Shown here piece by piece: positions 21,601 through 32,529 of a stretch of 64,000 nucleotides of DNA (position 1 is its first letter; each line of letters begins with the position of its first letter). Below the pieces are notes generated by a model. The model worked only from the letters and a program-made list of their open reading frames with translations, did no database searches and was not told where the DNA came from. The stretch is from Endothia cerciana (Eukaryota; Ascomycota; Sordariomycetes; Diaporthales; Cryphonectriaceae): positions 496,001-560,000 of the forward strand of contig JALRMH010000016.1 of assembly GCA_026119935.1 (NCBI GenBank), read 5' to 3'. Made by a program: the position numbers and the translations under genes.

Positions 21601-24600
21601 GAAGAGCCGCGAGGTCAGCTTCTTCCTGGGCGATGGCGTCCAGTGCCGCCTGCTTCTCCTCTTCCTCCTTCCGGAGGCGGTCAGCCTCCTCCTGAGCAAG
21701 CCGTTCAGCTTCGGCCTGGGCCTCGGCGGCAAGCCTCTCCTCTTCCTCGATCCGAGCCCTTTCGGCGGCCTCCTTGGCCTCCTGCTCTTCTCGGGCCTTC
21801 TGCTCCTTCTCGGCTTTCTTCTTCTCCTTCTCTAGTTTCTCAACCTCCTTCTTGCTGAGCTTGGGCTCCTTCGACGAGGACGATTTCTTATCCGAAGACC
21901 TGGACCTGGTGTCGGTGAGTTCAGTGGAGCCGCTGGGATCATCCCAAACATTGCCACCGTCACCCTCTTCTATGGCCGTCAGGTCCATAATTGGAGGTAC
22001 GGGAATTGTGGATGAGGATTTCGCAGCCTGGTCTTCCTTACTGCTCAACTTCTTGTCTTTGGACTTCTTGCCGGTGCCAAACGTGGACCAGAGGTCGTCG
22101 TCACCAATCTTGTCTTTAGTATCCTTGATCGGGGTCGCAAGAAATGTGTCTTCCACAACCTCGGCTGGGACATCCTTGGACTTCTTCTTCTTGGAACTGC
22201 CACCGAAGCCCCAGATGTCTTCCACGAGAGGCTCTTTCTTGAAAGCTGGCTTTCCCCAACCGAAGTCGAACCCTATCACTTCAGGAATAGTAGGTGGCGG
22301 ATCTGGAACCGCCGGGCGATCTTCCACACCACCGAGATCGATCAGATTGCTGGTCTTGCCGTTCTTCTTGTCCTTCTTGCCTGAACCCCAGGCAGACCAG
22401 GTGTCTTGCTCTTCGGCCTTCTTTTCAGGCTCTGGATCGGCAGCTGGAGACTCTGATGCTGGCCCTTTGCTCTTCTCCTTGGGCTTCTTGGAGCTGGACA
22501 GGCCCCAACCCGGCCAGTCATCGCCTATGCCGCTGTCCCTGGACGGATCGTCATCTGCCCACGACAAAGGCTGTGGGTCATCTTTGGTGTCCTCGTCGTT
22601 CGCGGCGTCTTCGCTGACGAGCGCTGCCAATTTCTCAGCTTCCGCAGATGCGCGTTCATCTCGACGAAATTCCAGTTCCGCCAGGCGCTCCTTTTCAGGC
22701 TTCTTGAGCTTCTTCTTCGACTTGAGGGAGTCAATTTCGGCCTCCTCGGCTGCAATCTCGGCCGCGCGCTTCTCCTCTTCTTCCCGCTTCATTTGCTCCT
22801 CAAGTTCTTTGGCCTCCTGCTCGGCCTTCTCACGAGCCAGATGCTCCTCCTCTTCAGCCTGCGCCGCGGCGGCCCGAGCCTCTGCGTCGCGCTTGTCTTT
22901 GCGGTCTTGAAGCTCCTTCAGGCGTGCTTTGTCAGGTCTCTTGAGCTTGGACTTGCCCAGAAGATCTGCCAGCTCGTCCTCTTCCGCGGCGATCAGGGCG
23001 TCTTCCGCCTCCTTCTGCAGTGCAGCCTCATCCACCGGATCTTCCTCAGGTGGTGGTGCGTCCTCATAGGTCAAGTCCTCGGCTGGCGCATTGGTGCTTT
23101 CCTTGGCGGCAGCTTCCTGTTCGCGCAGCTCCTTGTTATTCTGCAGGACTTTTAGACGGGCCTTTTCGTGCTTCTTGAGCTTCGATTTTGACAGGAGGAG
23201 CTCAAGCTCAAGCTCCTCCTCCTCGGCGATTTTGGCTGCCAACTCATCCTCTTGGCTCTTGCTTCCACTACCGGTCTCGTCACCACCAGCGGGTGCATCA
23301 TCTGCTGGAGGAACATCGCCGGCATCGCCACTCGTATCCACCAGAGCATCAGCCTCGGCCTTCGCAGTGGCTTCCTGCTCACGTCTCTCTTTGTTATCCT
23401 GGAGCTCCTTGAGCCTGGCCTTGTCGGTCTTTTTGAGTTTGGATTTGGAGAGCAGAACTTCCAGCTCTATCTCTTCTTCCTCAATGACCCGAGCAGCTTC
23501 GTCTTTTTCAGCCTGGGCGGCGCCGTCGTCCCCAAAGGAGTCATCTACCGATGTCGGAGCCGTCTCGTCGGTCTTGGAGTCAGCTGTATCACCGCTGCTC
23601 TCTGGAACGGAATGCTCAGCAGCCGCGGCTGCTTCTTCGGCCTCGCGCGCGCGTGCCTCGGCGTTCTCTTCAAGGACTCGGATCCGCTCCTTCTCCGGCT
23701 TCTTGGGCTTCCGCTTGGCGAGCAATTGAGCAAGCTCTTCCTCTTCCTCTCGGATGATCCTGGCCTTTTCATCGACCTCTTCCTGGGCAGCGTCACTCGT
23801 CTCAGCAGGGAGGTCTTCTGCAGGAACATCCGAGACTTCAACGGTAGTCTCATCTTGCTCCTTGGTTGCCGCAGCCTCTTCGGCCTCTCGAGCGCGCTGC
23901 TCTGCATTCTCCTCGAGGAAGCGTAGGCGATCCCTGTCGGCTTTTCTGGGTTTCTTTTTGGACCGTAGGATAAACATTTCCTCTTCCTCCTGGGCAATAC
24001 GCGCCTTCTCCGCTTCGGCTTGTGCGTCGTTGCTGCCGTCGCCACAGGGTTGGTCGTCCACCGGAAGGGTTGCTTCACCAGACGGAGGAGGATCCCCAGT
24101 GTCATCACCAGCAACAGGTTGCTCCTCTTCGGTCTTGGTCTCGGCCGTGACCGCTGCAGCCTCTGCCCTGGCTTTAGCATTTTCGGTCAGGACTTTGAGG
24201 CGATCTTGCTGCTTCTTCGTCAGCTTGGCGCCAATGTCCTTTTTGGCCTGTAACTTCTGGAGCTCAGCCTCCTCCTCTCTGAGGGCGGCCTCGGCTTCTC
24301 TCTCGGCGTTGTCATCCGGGATATCCTCATTCTGAGGTTCAGGCGGCGGACCCTCAACAACGGCGATCTTGTTCTTCTTTTTCTGCGAATGTTCTTTAGT
24401 TCAACCAAGACAGAGTAAATGGCATGTGAGTGATCATTGGAGAACTTACATCCTTCTTAGGAGAAGACCAACCCCAGTCATCGTCAGCAGTTTCTTCCCT
24501 GGCAGCCGGCTTATTCTCTTCCTTGGGCTTGTCTTCCGTGGGCTTATTATTATTGTTCAGATGATTCCAAAAATCATTATCACCCGTTTTCGCCGCAGGC

Positions 24601-25352
24601 ACGCCCCAGGGGAAGCTACTGGAACCCTTCTTCTCGGCAGGTTTGCTGGCCGCGCCAAGGAAGTCGAATGTTTCCTCTTTGGGCTCCTCGGTCTGGTCCA
24701 GTGCCCCGAAGCTGAAGGTTGTGGCGGTCTTCTTCTTGGGCTTGGAACGATTTATGCCCCAGGGGTTGTCATCGACAGGATCAGACGATTTGGGCTTCGC
24801 TTCCTCGACGGGCTTGGGCGTCTCCAAGCCGGGGGATTTTAGGCCACCCCACCCCCAACTACCAGTGGTCCAGCTTGAAGTCCACGCAGTGATACCAGAC
24901 GTGATCTTGTCTGGCGTCACACCGAAGTTGAGGTCCAGGGAGTCCTCTCCTCCCCCTGCATCGTCAAGCTTAATCTCATGGAAGTCGGTCGGGGGGATAT
25001 CCGGCAGGCCAAAGGAATCTGTCGTCTTGACCTCCGTGGTCTTGACGTCCGCGGCCTTGGCCTTATTCTTCTTCTTGCTGCTCACGGGTGTGAAGTCCCA
25101 TATATCATCATTGGCACCTCCGCCATCCTTGTCGTCGTCTTTCTTGCCGCCGTCGTTACCACCGCCCCCACCGGTGCCGCCCGAGTCGCCGCCGTTTGGG
25201 TCTTTATTCCCGTCCCCGTCTCCCTCGGTGCCATCACCGTCCTTTTTATCGCCCTCGTCATTCAGCCAGTCGAAGGATGTTTGCGTCTTCTTCTTCTTCT
25301 TGCCCGCGGCCTGAACAAACCCACTTTCTGAGCCGAAATCGAGCGGCTCCAT
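18617..25352 (-). CDS. Giant (~2,170 residue) charged low-complexity protein with nine ~40-residue helical repeats and many acidic-Trp-Lys modules; family not recognised
   Basis: Model: exons 25352-24450, 24382-21026, 20935-19763 and 19699-18617; introns 67, 90 and 63 nt, all phase 0; 2,171 residues. Start ATG 25352 (MEPLDFGSESGFVQ) is the first before low-complexity sequence; the frame is open far upstream but that part looks like 5' UTR. I do not recognise a family. Three layers are visible. (1) Nine charged repeats, seven between about 24340 and 22640 and two at about 21640-21290, of form I-x-x-E-E-x-E-L-x-x-L-x(5-8)-K-K-x-[DE]-[KR]-x-R-L-x-x-L, predicted helical or coiled coil. (2) Fifteen or so short modules with Asp/Glu, Trp, small residues and then Lys-rich patches, such as DDIWDF..SKKK, DTWSAWGSGKK, DDLWSTFGTGKK and the C-terminal FGGLWKKLKGN. 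(3) A basic Arg/Glu-rich C-terminal third with three acidic-flanked V/I motifs (DDDIVMV, DDDVVMV, DEIVEVIEM) resembling SUMO-interacting motifs. No membrane span or enzyme domain. Location and role unknown. Confidence 0.7.
19700..19762 (-). other. Predicted frame-preserving 63-nt intron in the giant gene
   Basis: Donor GTGAGA at 19762, acceptor CAACAG ending at 19700, with a GCTGAC branch-like site about 18 nt before the acceptor. Length divisible by three and no stop inside, so unspliced RNA would simply add 21 residues. Confidence 0.6.
20936..21025 (-). other. Predicted frame-preserving 90-nt intron in the giant gene
   Basis: Donor GTAAGT at 21025 (perfect consensus) and acceptor ATCCCAG ending at 20936. 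It has no stop and is a multiple of three; retention would add 30 residues of hydrophobic/Gln/His composition unlike its charged flanks, which supports it being a real intron. Confidence 0.7.
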
Positions 25353-26409
25353 GGTCGGGTCTACGAAGAGATCGCGATCGCGGTCATCGTCCCGCCGCCG
25401 CCGCTCCCGCCCGGGGCCAGCTGGAAATGCTCTGCCAGACTCGCCGGAGCTATCGCAGCACCGCTGTCGTGCGGCGCAATTCGTGTCGGCCGGGTCGGGC
25501 AGGGTCGGGGAGGAGGTTTCGGGCTCTTCAGCAGACGAAGGCGGCCGTGGCCTGGATCGCGACCATCTCGGCGAGCGGAAATCGGGAACGATGAAGACTC
25601 TGGGCTGGCGGGGGTGGAGAGGCGTATGGTGCTGTTTGGAGCACGAATCAGTACCAGCTATGGGAGGAATTGGCTTCGCAGGTAGTTTGGAGGAGAAACA
25701 AGCTAGCGGTGTCGCTGACGTCGACCGGCGGGCTCTACATGCGCCGGCCTCAGACACCAGCCCCACGCAGTCGGGCAGGACTACCCCCGCGCGAGCCAGA
25801 GAGCCGAAGCGATGATCGCCGACAACAAAGGGCCCCGTTAGGCCGTGCTCGTGACAAGGAAACCAAGACATGCGCGACGGGGAGTGTCGCAACTCACAAT
25901 TACACCTCGCGAACTGACCCACGCCTCGGCAATGGCGCTCAACCTCGAACCCAAGCACGCAATGGCGTCTGGGTCGGCTCGCGGTCCTTCTTTAACCCCC
26001 CAGGAGCTATGTGTGTCCCTCGTCGTCGAGCGCCGGCTCAGCGGCCAGCCATAGGTGTCGCTTGCGGCGAAAGCTCGAACCTCGACCGCGGCCATTCTGT
26101 ATGTCTGAAGAGGCGGGCGCGCAATCTGGGTCGGCTGTAAAACTCATGGGGCTCGGTGCGCAAGGGCGAGGATCGTGGAAATCGTCTCGTGGGTTCGGCG
26201 ATCCGAAAGGGAGTCCAGAGGAGGTGGCGAGAGGAGGAGCCTGGATCTACAGGCTGCCGACGGTCGTGTGAGCTGTTGATTGCGATCCAGTTAGTCGACG
26301 AGCACGCCGGAGACAGTAAGTGCTACGGGCCTCCTCTCCCTTTTTTTTCTTTCTTTTCTTGTTTTCCCGTTCTCCCTTCTTCTTTTTGCGCCCTTCAGTA
26401 ACATATAAG

Positions 26410-26435
26410 TTTTTTTTTTTTAAAAAAAAAAAAAA
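26410..26435. repeat. T12A14 perfect inverted homopolymer
   Basis: Twelve T followed directly by fourteen A, a self-complementary element able to extrude as a hairpin. It might be a remnant of a poly(A)-tailed retroposon or simply slippage; no target-site duplication was recognised by eye. Confidence 0.9.
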
Positions 26436-27810
26436 TAGGAATCCTACGCAGGGAGGCAGACTGTGTGGGAGGAAGGGGGCCAATGGGCGGATGGAGGGGC
26501 GAATCTGTGTCTGGTTGGACTGGCGAGGGATGACAAGCGGTGCAACACAACTAACCTTTTATAACTGCTGTCTGGTGTCCTTTTCCAGTCTGCACCTGCG
26601 ACACCTCCCTCAGCTCGTCCGGTACCAAACAGGACAGTCCGCCGCAGGGGAAAAGTTCGTGGTGGTGTGGTGGAACAATTGCAAATAAATGGCAGGCTCG
26701 AAGAAGTTCATGCGAGGGAGACCAGACCAGAAAATGCGCCCGTTCTGGTCGTGGCCCAGCACAATCGGAATATAGCACGAGCGATTATCAAAGGGAACAA
26801 AAACCTCCCCCGGAAAAAATAAGCTTAAGATGATAAGTATCACCTCCAAGGCCTGGGCTCCTCCATGGAGAGAGGGGCACGCAAGGGAGTGAGTGATTGT
26901 ATTGCTCGGAAAGGTTGTGAGGTGTGTGTATGGGCACACACTTGTGAGTAATTACTCGAACCGCAGCACAGCGACCTCAACCGCTGGCGGCTTGCCGGGA
27001 TCCTCTGGCGAGACGGATGATGGCTGGGGGAAGGAGGCACAGGGAGAAGGGTTACTGTGGATTCTTGGTTTGGGGTCCTCTTCTCGCAGTCCACACGTCC
27101 AATCGACCAGAACCCCCCTGTAAACAACTGCTACTCCCAGTACATCATACACAACAGTATATGGCACCAGTCTGGGGGGTGGTTGGGTGGGTGGGTGCAG
27201 CGTCCCCGTGCTACCCCGTGCTACCCCGTTAGTACTAATAGTAGCAGGTCACAGTACGTGACGGGCCTGGTATTCCACATGGCACACACACATCACCGTC
27301 CACCCCCACCAGCCCGCTCGTTTGCCTGGCCCGGGTACCGGATGTGTACACACTACGGAGTGCAATGTACCCTCCTGGGACGCCAGACCACCACCACCAC
27401 ACACAGGCACTCACACTGACACACCACCATCTTATTGTTCCCCTTCTTCTCGTCCCCCCCTCCCCCAAGTCCACACTCGAGTCACCCGACGCAGATGTGC
27501 CTGGCTCTATGCAGGTGGTTCATGCCGATCCTGGAAGACAATGTGCCTGTCATACCATGGGATCTCAACCTGGACGGTCGTCTTCTTTTGTTTTTTTTTG
27601 CCACACATATTATTTGGACCCTCTCGTGCCTCTTCTTGGAGGGGGGATGGGTCCCCTTGTTTGAAACAACGTCCAAGGAGTCTGTGGGAAATCCTTGTCG
27701 GGGCAGATCTGGGTTTCCCGCCCCCATCCCGCAGGCGTCTGTGCTCCAAGAGTCCCAGCTTCTCGGGCTTGAGCGTCGCGACGCTGTTCAGCTGCAGATG
27801 CCCTGACCCG

Positions 27811-27832
27811 GTGTGTGTGTGTGTGTGTGTGT
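27811..27832. repeat. (GT)11 dinucleotide microsatellite
   Basis: Eleven perfect GT units on the + strand, in non-coding DNA. Confidence 0.9.
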
Positions 27833-30164
27833 CCCGGATGATCCTGGGATTGTGGAAGACCTCAAAAGCCGCCACCGGGGGTGTAACACCAAAGTGGAAG
27901 GCAGGCAGAGCGCATGAGTTCATCAAATCTCGGCCTCGCCAGCGTTTGCTGCATCAACGCCTGAATCCGCCGTTGCCGTCTTTTCAAAAGGGGAGTGAGA
28001 CCGGCGATCCATGCCAACGTCGAACGAACGGCCGGGCAGGGGGGTTTTTTGGGGGGGGGGGGGCGGTTAAATGGACCTGCGTGGCCTGTCGATTTTCATC
28101 GCGGACGCGTTGCGGGACAGGGCAGGACTCGTCATGACGCTGGGCGCGCGGCGCGACGACCAGCCTCGACCTGGCCGCCTCTGGCCTCTAGATGGTGATA
28201 GCCGCGAAGCTCTACCAAGACTTACCAACAGAAGCCGGTCGGATTGTTGCAGCGAGCTGCAAAGGCCCTGCCGAGACAACAAGCCTCACACGGCCAGGCC
28301 GGGCCTCCTGCCCTTCCTCAGGTCCGTTTCGGCATCCGATGGACTCGAGGTGAGGCGAAAAGGTGTTCCCCATCCAGCAAACACAGCTGATAGGTTTTAG
28401 TTTTTCTTGGGGGGTTTGTCTTCTTCCCACCCGATCCGAGGACCCAGCCTTGAGGGACAAAGTTCGCGGCAACACAAATCTTGCATGGCACCCACGACAA
28501 TTGCTACTGCACCACCTGCGACTAAGAGCAATCTCGGGAGCTAGAAGCCACTTGCATGAATTCGAAATGCGGCCGGTCCAAGAACTTGTCCAACCTAGCT
28601 GGCCCGAAAGGGGAATCGGCTACCTCTTCACCGCCAGACCCATTTCCACGCCCGCCCGTTGCGCCGTCGAACGGCGTAACATGGTGGTGCACAGCAGCCA
28701 CGCGGGACTCGAAACGGCCAACGAAACCTTGAGCCGGCCAAATGGAAGGGGGATTAAAAAAAAAAAATTTATTCCTGAAAAAATTTGAAGAGAGTTTGCC
28801 CCACCAGCCTGACATGCGCGACATCTGGTGATACCGCCCGTAGTAGCTGATGGACACGTTTACATGCATGCCGTCGTGTCTCCATGACCTGCCCGCAAGC
28901 GGTGAGCGGTCGGCAGTGCATGCCCAACTCCTCGCGGGGACCCTTCGATTCATCATGAGGCATCGATGCATCGTCTCCTTCCGTGTCTGCAGCCCCCAGA
29001 CACCCCGCAGGGGCATTGACACATCGTCACCTGCACTGCGCAGGCCTCGCACTTATAACCTCCGAGGTCGTCCGGGCGGTCAGATCCCACAATGATTACA
29101 CGTCACGGTGGATACACCGGAAGGGCTTAGGTTCTGCCGTTTCACGACGTCTCGTCCAACCGTCCGCGTCTGCCTCCAGTCAGGCCAAATCAGGGTACAC
29201 CGGCACCTCCTCCGCGCTTCGGCGCCTGCTTCTCTCAGCCCCGTGAACGAGAGACTCGGCCGGATGGGACATGATTGGCGTCAGGCATGAGAGCTGTGAT
29301 TTGGGACTGCCGGCCGCGGTGCCGGACTCGCCCCAAAAGCCAGTCCCCAAAGGATCTTGCCAAATGCTCGTGGCTATTTTGACTGGCCGCCGGCGTATTA
29401 CTATAGCCGCAGAGGCGCAGTGGCTGCTTGTGGCTGCCGAAGACGCCCAAATATAGCATCACGAACCAGACACCTCACTCCACGCCGGAAAGGCTGGTGG
29501 TGTTGTGCAAGAGTCCCCTCGGCCCACGCACAGACCGACCCGGCTTCGTATATCCTACCTTCGAGCCTTCTGAGTGGCCTTAGCTCTGTACGCCCTCCAA
29601 GAAAGGGTAGTCGTGCTTCGTAGTGCGTCTCGGGAGCACTCGTCATGCCGGGGCCTGTCACTCGGCCCTAACCCGGTAGGACTTCAGCTACCACCATCAG
29701 CTTATGTGGCTCGCACGCTCGAACTAAGCCTTAGGTTCTCCAACCACGCGGTTCTTGCTCACGATCAAGCAGTGACATTTATCCCGTCCGTCCGCCTGGT
29801 CACCGCCCCGGCCTGGACCTAGGGCTCTGGTTCCAGCATAGCTTTAGGCAGAACGGCTGTGCCGGTACCTAGTGTCGCGTCCTGTCGGTTGCGGCTCATC
29901 ATCACTCAGAGGAGAACCCAGCCGAGACTCGCTCACGACCGCCATAGCGGCCGGGCACCATATCATTGCGAGCTGGCGCGCCTCGTTTCGGAGCGACTTC
30001 ACGGGCGCATTCACAGCCCCTGCTTGACACCGAAGGGCTCTGCCGGCAGGATAAGTGGGACGCACTGTCCCCGTCTCGCGGCTCCGAAGTGGGCCACGGC
30101 GCCGGGAGGCATCATCCTTCAACCTCAAGCCGCCCTCTCATCGAACGCCCCCCGCCCTCTCACC

Positions 30165-30800
30165 ATGCCCGCCACCTTCGGCCTGACACTCCACTTCCCC
30201 TTGCCACCAGCCCTCTCCCCCGAGCTCGTCATCTCCAACCTCCACGCCTACGAGCCCCTCATCCGGCCCAACCCGTACCTGCAGGGCTTCACGCGCCTCC
30301 CGGTCGACCTGGACGACCTCGTGGCGGACCCCTTCTTCACCGAGGACGGCGCCAACATCGTGTCATACGAGGTCCACGACCGCATCCCCGTGCTCCTCGG
30401 GCTGACCAAGGATGTCAGGTTCCCCGCCATCTTCCAGAGCTTCGCCGCGGGCGTGCGCGTCAGGGCGGACGCCGCAGCCGGCACGAGGGTGAGGAGCGTC
30501 TACGAGGTGTGTCGCCGGCAGCGAGACGCGGAGAGGGGCTGGTCCGACCCCGAGGCGGGGCACGACGGGAGTCTGGATGGGGGCCCGGGGCGGAGGACGG
30601 CCCCCGGGTCGGCCGGCGAGTGGGAGCTCGTGGAGAGGTCGCACGTCGAGTGCAGTACGGTCCTGAAGCCGTTCATCATGAAGAGCTTTGAGGCTGCGCA
30701 CCGGGACCTGTGCCAGAAGGTCATTGATAACATCGTGGGGGTGACGCAAAAGGATCTTCCGCCGCTACCGGACGAGACGAGGGGAGGCAGTCACACTTGA
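30165..30800 (+). CDS. DUF7053-like fungal protein
   Basis: Single exon, 211 residues, ATG 30165 in a CACC context; the frame is open upstream but that part is Arg/Pro/His-rich and looks like 5' UTR. The N-terminal half has the layout I associate with the fungal DUF7053 family: a Pro-rich start (LPPALSPELV), then an amphipathic helix ISNLHAYEPLIRPNP, a beta-rich stretch with YEVHDRIPVLLGLTKDVRFPAIFQ and a later strand WELVERSHVECSTVLKPFIMKSF ending in a helix. The family resembles START/SRPBCC-type lipid-binding folds in topology, which would fit an intracellular role, but no function is established. A Gly/Arg-rich insert (about residues 125-150) splits the domain and could be a loop. Family call moderate; function unknown. 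Confidence 0.6.
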   Translation: MPATFGLTLHFPLPPALSPELVISNLHAYEPLIRPNPYLQGFTRLPVDLDDLVADPFFTEDGANIVSYEVHDRIPVLLGLTKDVRFPAIFQSFAAGVRVRADAAAGTRVRSVYEVCRRQRDAERGWSDPEAGHDGSLDGGPGRRTAPGSAGEWELVERSHVECSTVLKPFIMKSFEAAHRDLCQKVIDNIVGVTQKDLPPLPDETRGGSHT

Positions 30801-31180
30801 CATGTCCACCACCACCACCACCACCAGCAGGAAGGGCGTTTGGGGGTTTTCTTGTCACTGGCTGACTTGATAGTAGCGCAGAGGACGGATTTTCTGCGTT
30901 CGGGCGTCCCGTGAGCTCTCGATCGGAACCCTCGACGACATGATACCCGGGTTATGGGTGGTCCGGTTGGGGAATAATGTATTGCTCGGGTGGTCAGCAT
31001 CCCTGGGTGAGATCTCTGTGATCCACATTGAACACAAAGCTGGCTACTTTGTTCATGGGTGTAAATACTCCTGCTTTCTACCGCCGCCCAGGTGGCGGCT
31101 TCTCACCTACGACCACCACCGCCCATCTCTCTTCCCCAGCTTCGTCCGCTCCTACCGCGCCATGGATGCCCTCTTCCTGT
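30801..31180. other. Convergent intergenic region, DUF7053-like and reductase genes
   Basis: 380 bases, presumed 3' UTRs. A short CCA repeat (about 30805-30827) immediately follows the first gene. No gene seen. Confidence 0.55.
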
Positions 31181-32529
31181 CTAGAAAGTATAAATCAGCT
31201 TCAGAGCACTGACCCTCCCCTCCCTCAACTCCTCCAACCCTACCCTCACCCCCTCCAACCCCTTGCCGCCCCGGTCCGCCTCGAACCGAGCGGCCCTGAC
31301 CTTGCCCTGCCCGAGCAGCCCCCCCGCAAGCGCCCAGAACGCCCGCCCGAACTCCCAGTCCTCCCTGCTCGCCTCCCAGACGGCCCCGTACCGCTCGAGC
31401 CTCTCCCCGAACACGGTGTACCCCAGCGTGAGGCCGACCTCCCGGACGTTGGGGTTCAGCGACCGCACCGCCGCCCCGTCGGTCCCCCTGAGCACGCCGT
31501 AGCGCGCCGCCACGGCCCCGCCCGGCCTGTCGCTCACGGACAGCGCCGCGAGGCGCGCGGACCCGGGCGTCGGGGAGCAGTCCCACACCAGCGCCAGGGC
31601 GTTGGACGTGTCGCGGCGGACCCGGGCGGCGAGGGCGTCCGGGTCGTCGTGGTAGTCGTAGACGTGGTCCGCGCCGAGGGACCTGAGGTAGGCGAAGTTG
31701 TGCGGGGAGGCGGTCGTGTGCACGGTCAGGCCGGAGAGCTTTGCAAACTGGATCCCGAGGATGCCCGTCGTCTTTTTTCATGTCGCCCGAATCAGTGATG
31801 GATCCCGCCACCGAGGAAACCTGAGACACAGTCCGGGATGAGAGAGGAGAAAAGGGGGCGCGGGACGGGGCGTGAAAGTCCACTCACGGTGCTGCCGCCA
31901 TTGATGAGCAGCGGGACGGGCTCTGGGAGGGGCTTGTTGGGCATGGGTAGCCTGAGAAACTGGTAAAGGCCTTGGCCCTATGGGGCGTGTCAGTGACTCG
32001 ATCATGGGGCGAGATCGCCTTGCTTTTCCACAGGGGCAGGGGGGGCGCACAACAGTCGTCACGCCGACCCCCAGCGTCGCGGCCTCCTCGAAGCTGAGGT
32101 TCTCCGGGATCTTGATCGTCGCCGGATCGGCCGGCGTGTGGACGTACTCCCCGAACGAGCCATGCTCGATGTCCTTCCTGTTGCCGCGCCGCCTACCCGT
32201 CAGCTTCCACCCGACCCCTTTCTCTCCTCCTTCCGTGGGGGCTCGCGGTACACTCACGCGTTGAAGGCCATCCCGCAGACCCGGTCCCCCCTGGCGAACT
32301 TCGTCACGCCGGGCCCGACCTCCTCAACCACGCCGGCGAAGTCGCAGCCGATCTTCTTCCCCACGCCGAACCCCTCCTCGGAGTAGACGGCGCTGCAGTC
32401 CGTCGGGTTGAGAGCCACCGCCTTGGTGCGCACGAGGACGTAGCCCTCGCGGGCCGCGGGGACGGGCAGGTCCTGGATCTCGGACTCGCCGACACCTGTG
32501 CAGACCAGGGCCTTGTAGGTGGATACCAT
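31181..32529 (-). CDS. Zinc-type (MDR superfamily) enoyl-reductase-like oxidoreductase
   Basis: Exons 32529-32258, 32177-32051, 31977-31888 and 31771-31181; introns 80, 73 and 116 nt; 359 residues, the usual size. GroES-like N-terminal part: KALVCTGVGESEIQDLPVP, then LNPTDC and IGCDFAGVVEEVGPGVTKFARGD, where zinc alcohol dehydrogenases have their metal ligands but this branch does not bind catalytic zinc. Next come EEAATLGVGVTTVGQGLY, LLINGGS followed after intron 3 by TGILGIQFAKLSG (Rossmann nucleotide-binding turn, NADPH expected) and the C-terminal domain. This matches the fungal ToxD/LovC-like trans-acting enoyl reductase group, which reduces alkene intermediates with partner polyketide synthases or acts alone on small enones. 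No polyketide synthase lies in the window, so the substrate is unknown. The acceptor of exon 2 has an in-frame alternative (TAG, 15 nt upstream) that would add five residues. Confidence 0.82.

Larger units (their letters stand above)
25353..30164. other. 4.8-kb gene-poor divergent intergenic region
   Basis: Between the giant gene (-) and the DUF7053-like gene (+). No frame shows a domain; the longest (27322-28137, +) is Pro/His/Thr/Arg-rich, overlaps long frames in all other phases and crosses a GT microsatellite. Contains T12A14 (26410-26435), (GT)11 (27811-27832), T6G13 (28045-28063) and an A-rich block (28758-28769). The first few hundred bases above 25352 are probably the long 5' UTR of the giant gene, because the reading frame stays open to 25958. 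Confidence 0.55.

Noticed and set aside
19746..22910. Ser/Leu-rich + strand frames of 529 and 378 codons opposite the giant gene
   Set aside because: Ser/Leu-rich because the opposite strand codes Glu/Lys; no independent evidence, and repeats are those of the sense gene.
26410..26435. T12A14 considered as retroposon tail or terminator
   Set aside because: No adjoining element or target-site duplication recognised; kept only as a simple repeat.
27322..28137. 271-codon + strand frame in the gene-poor region
   Set aside because: Low-complexity, crosses the (GT)11 microsatellite, overlaps equally long frames, and no splice partner or domain.
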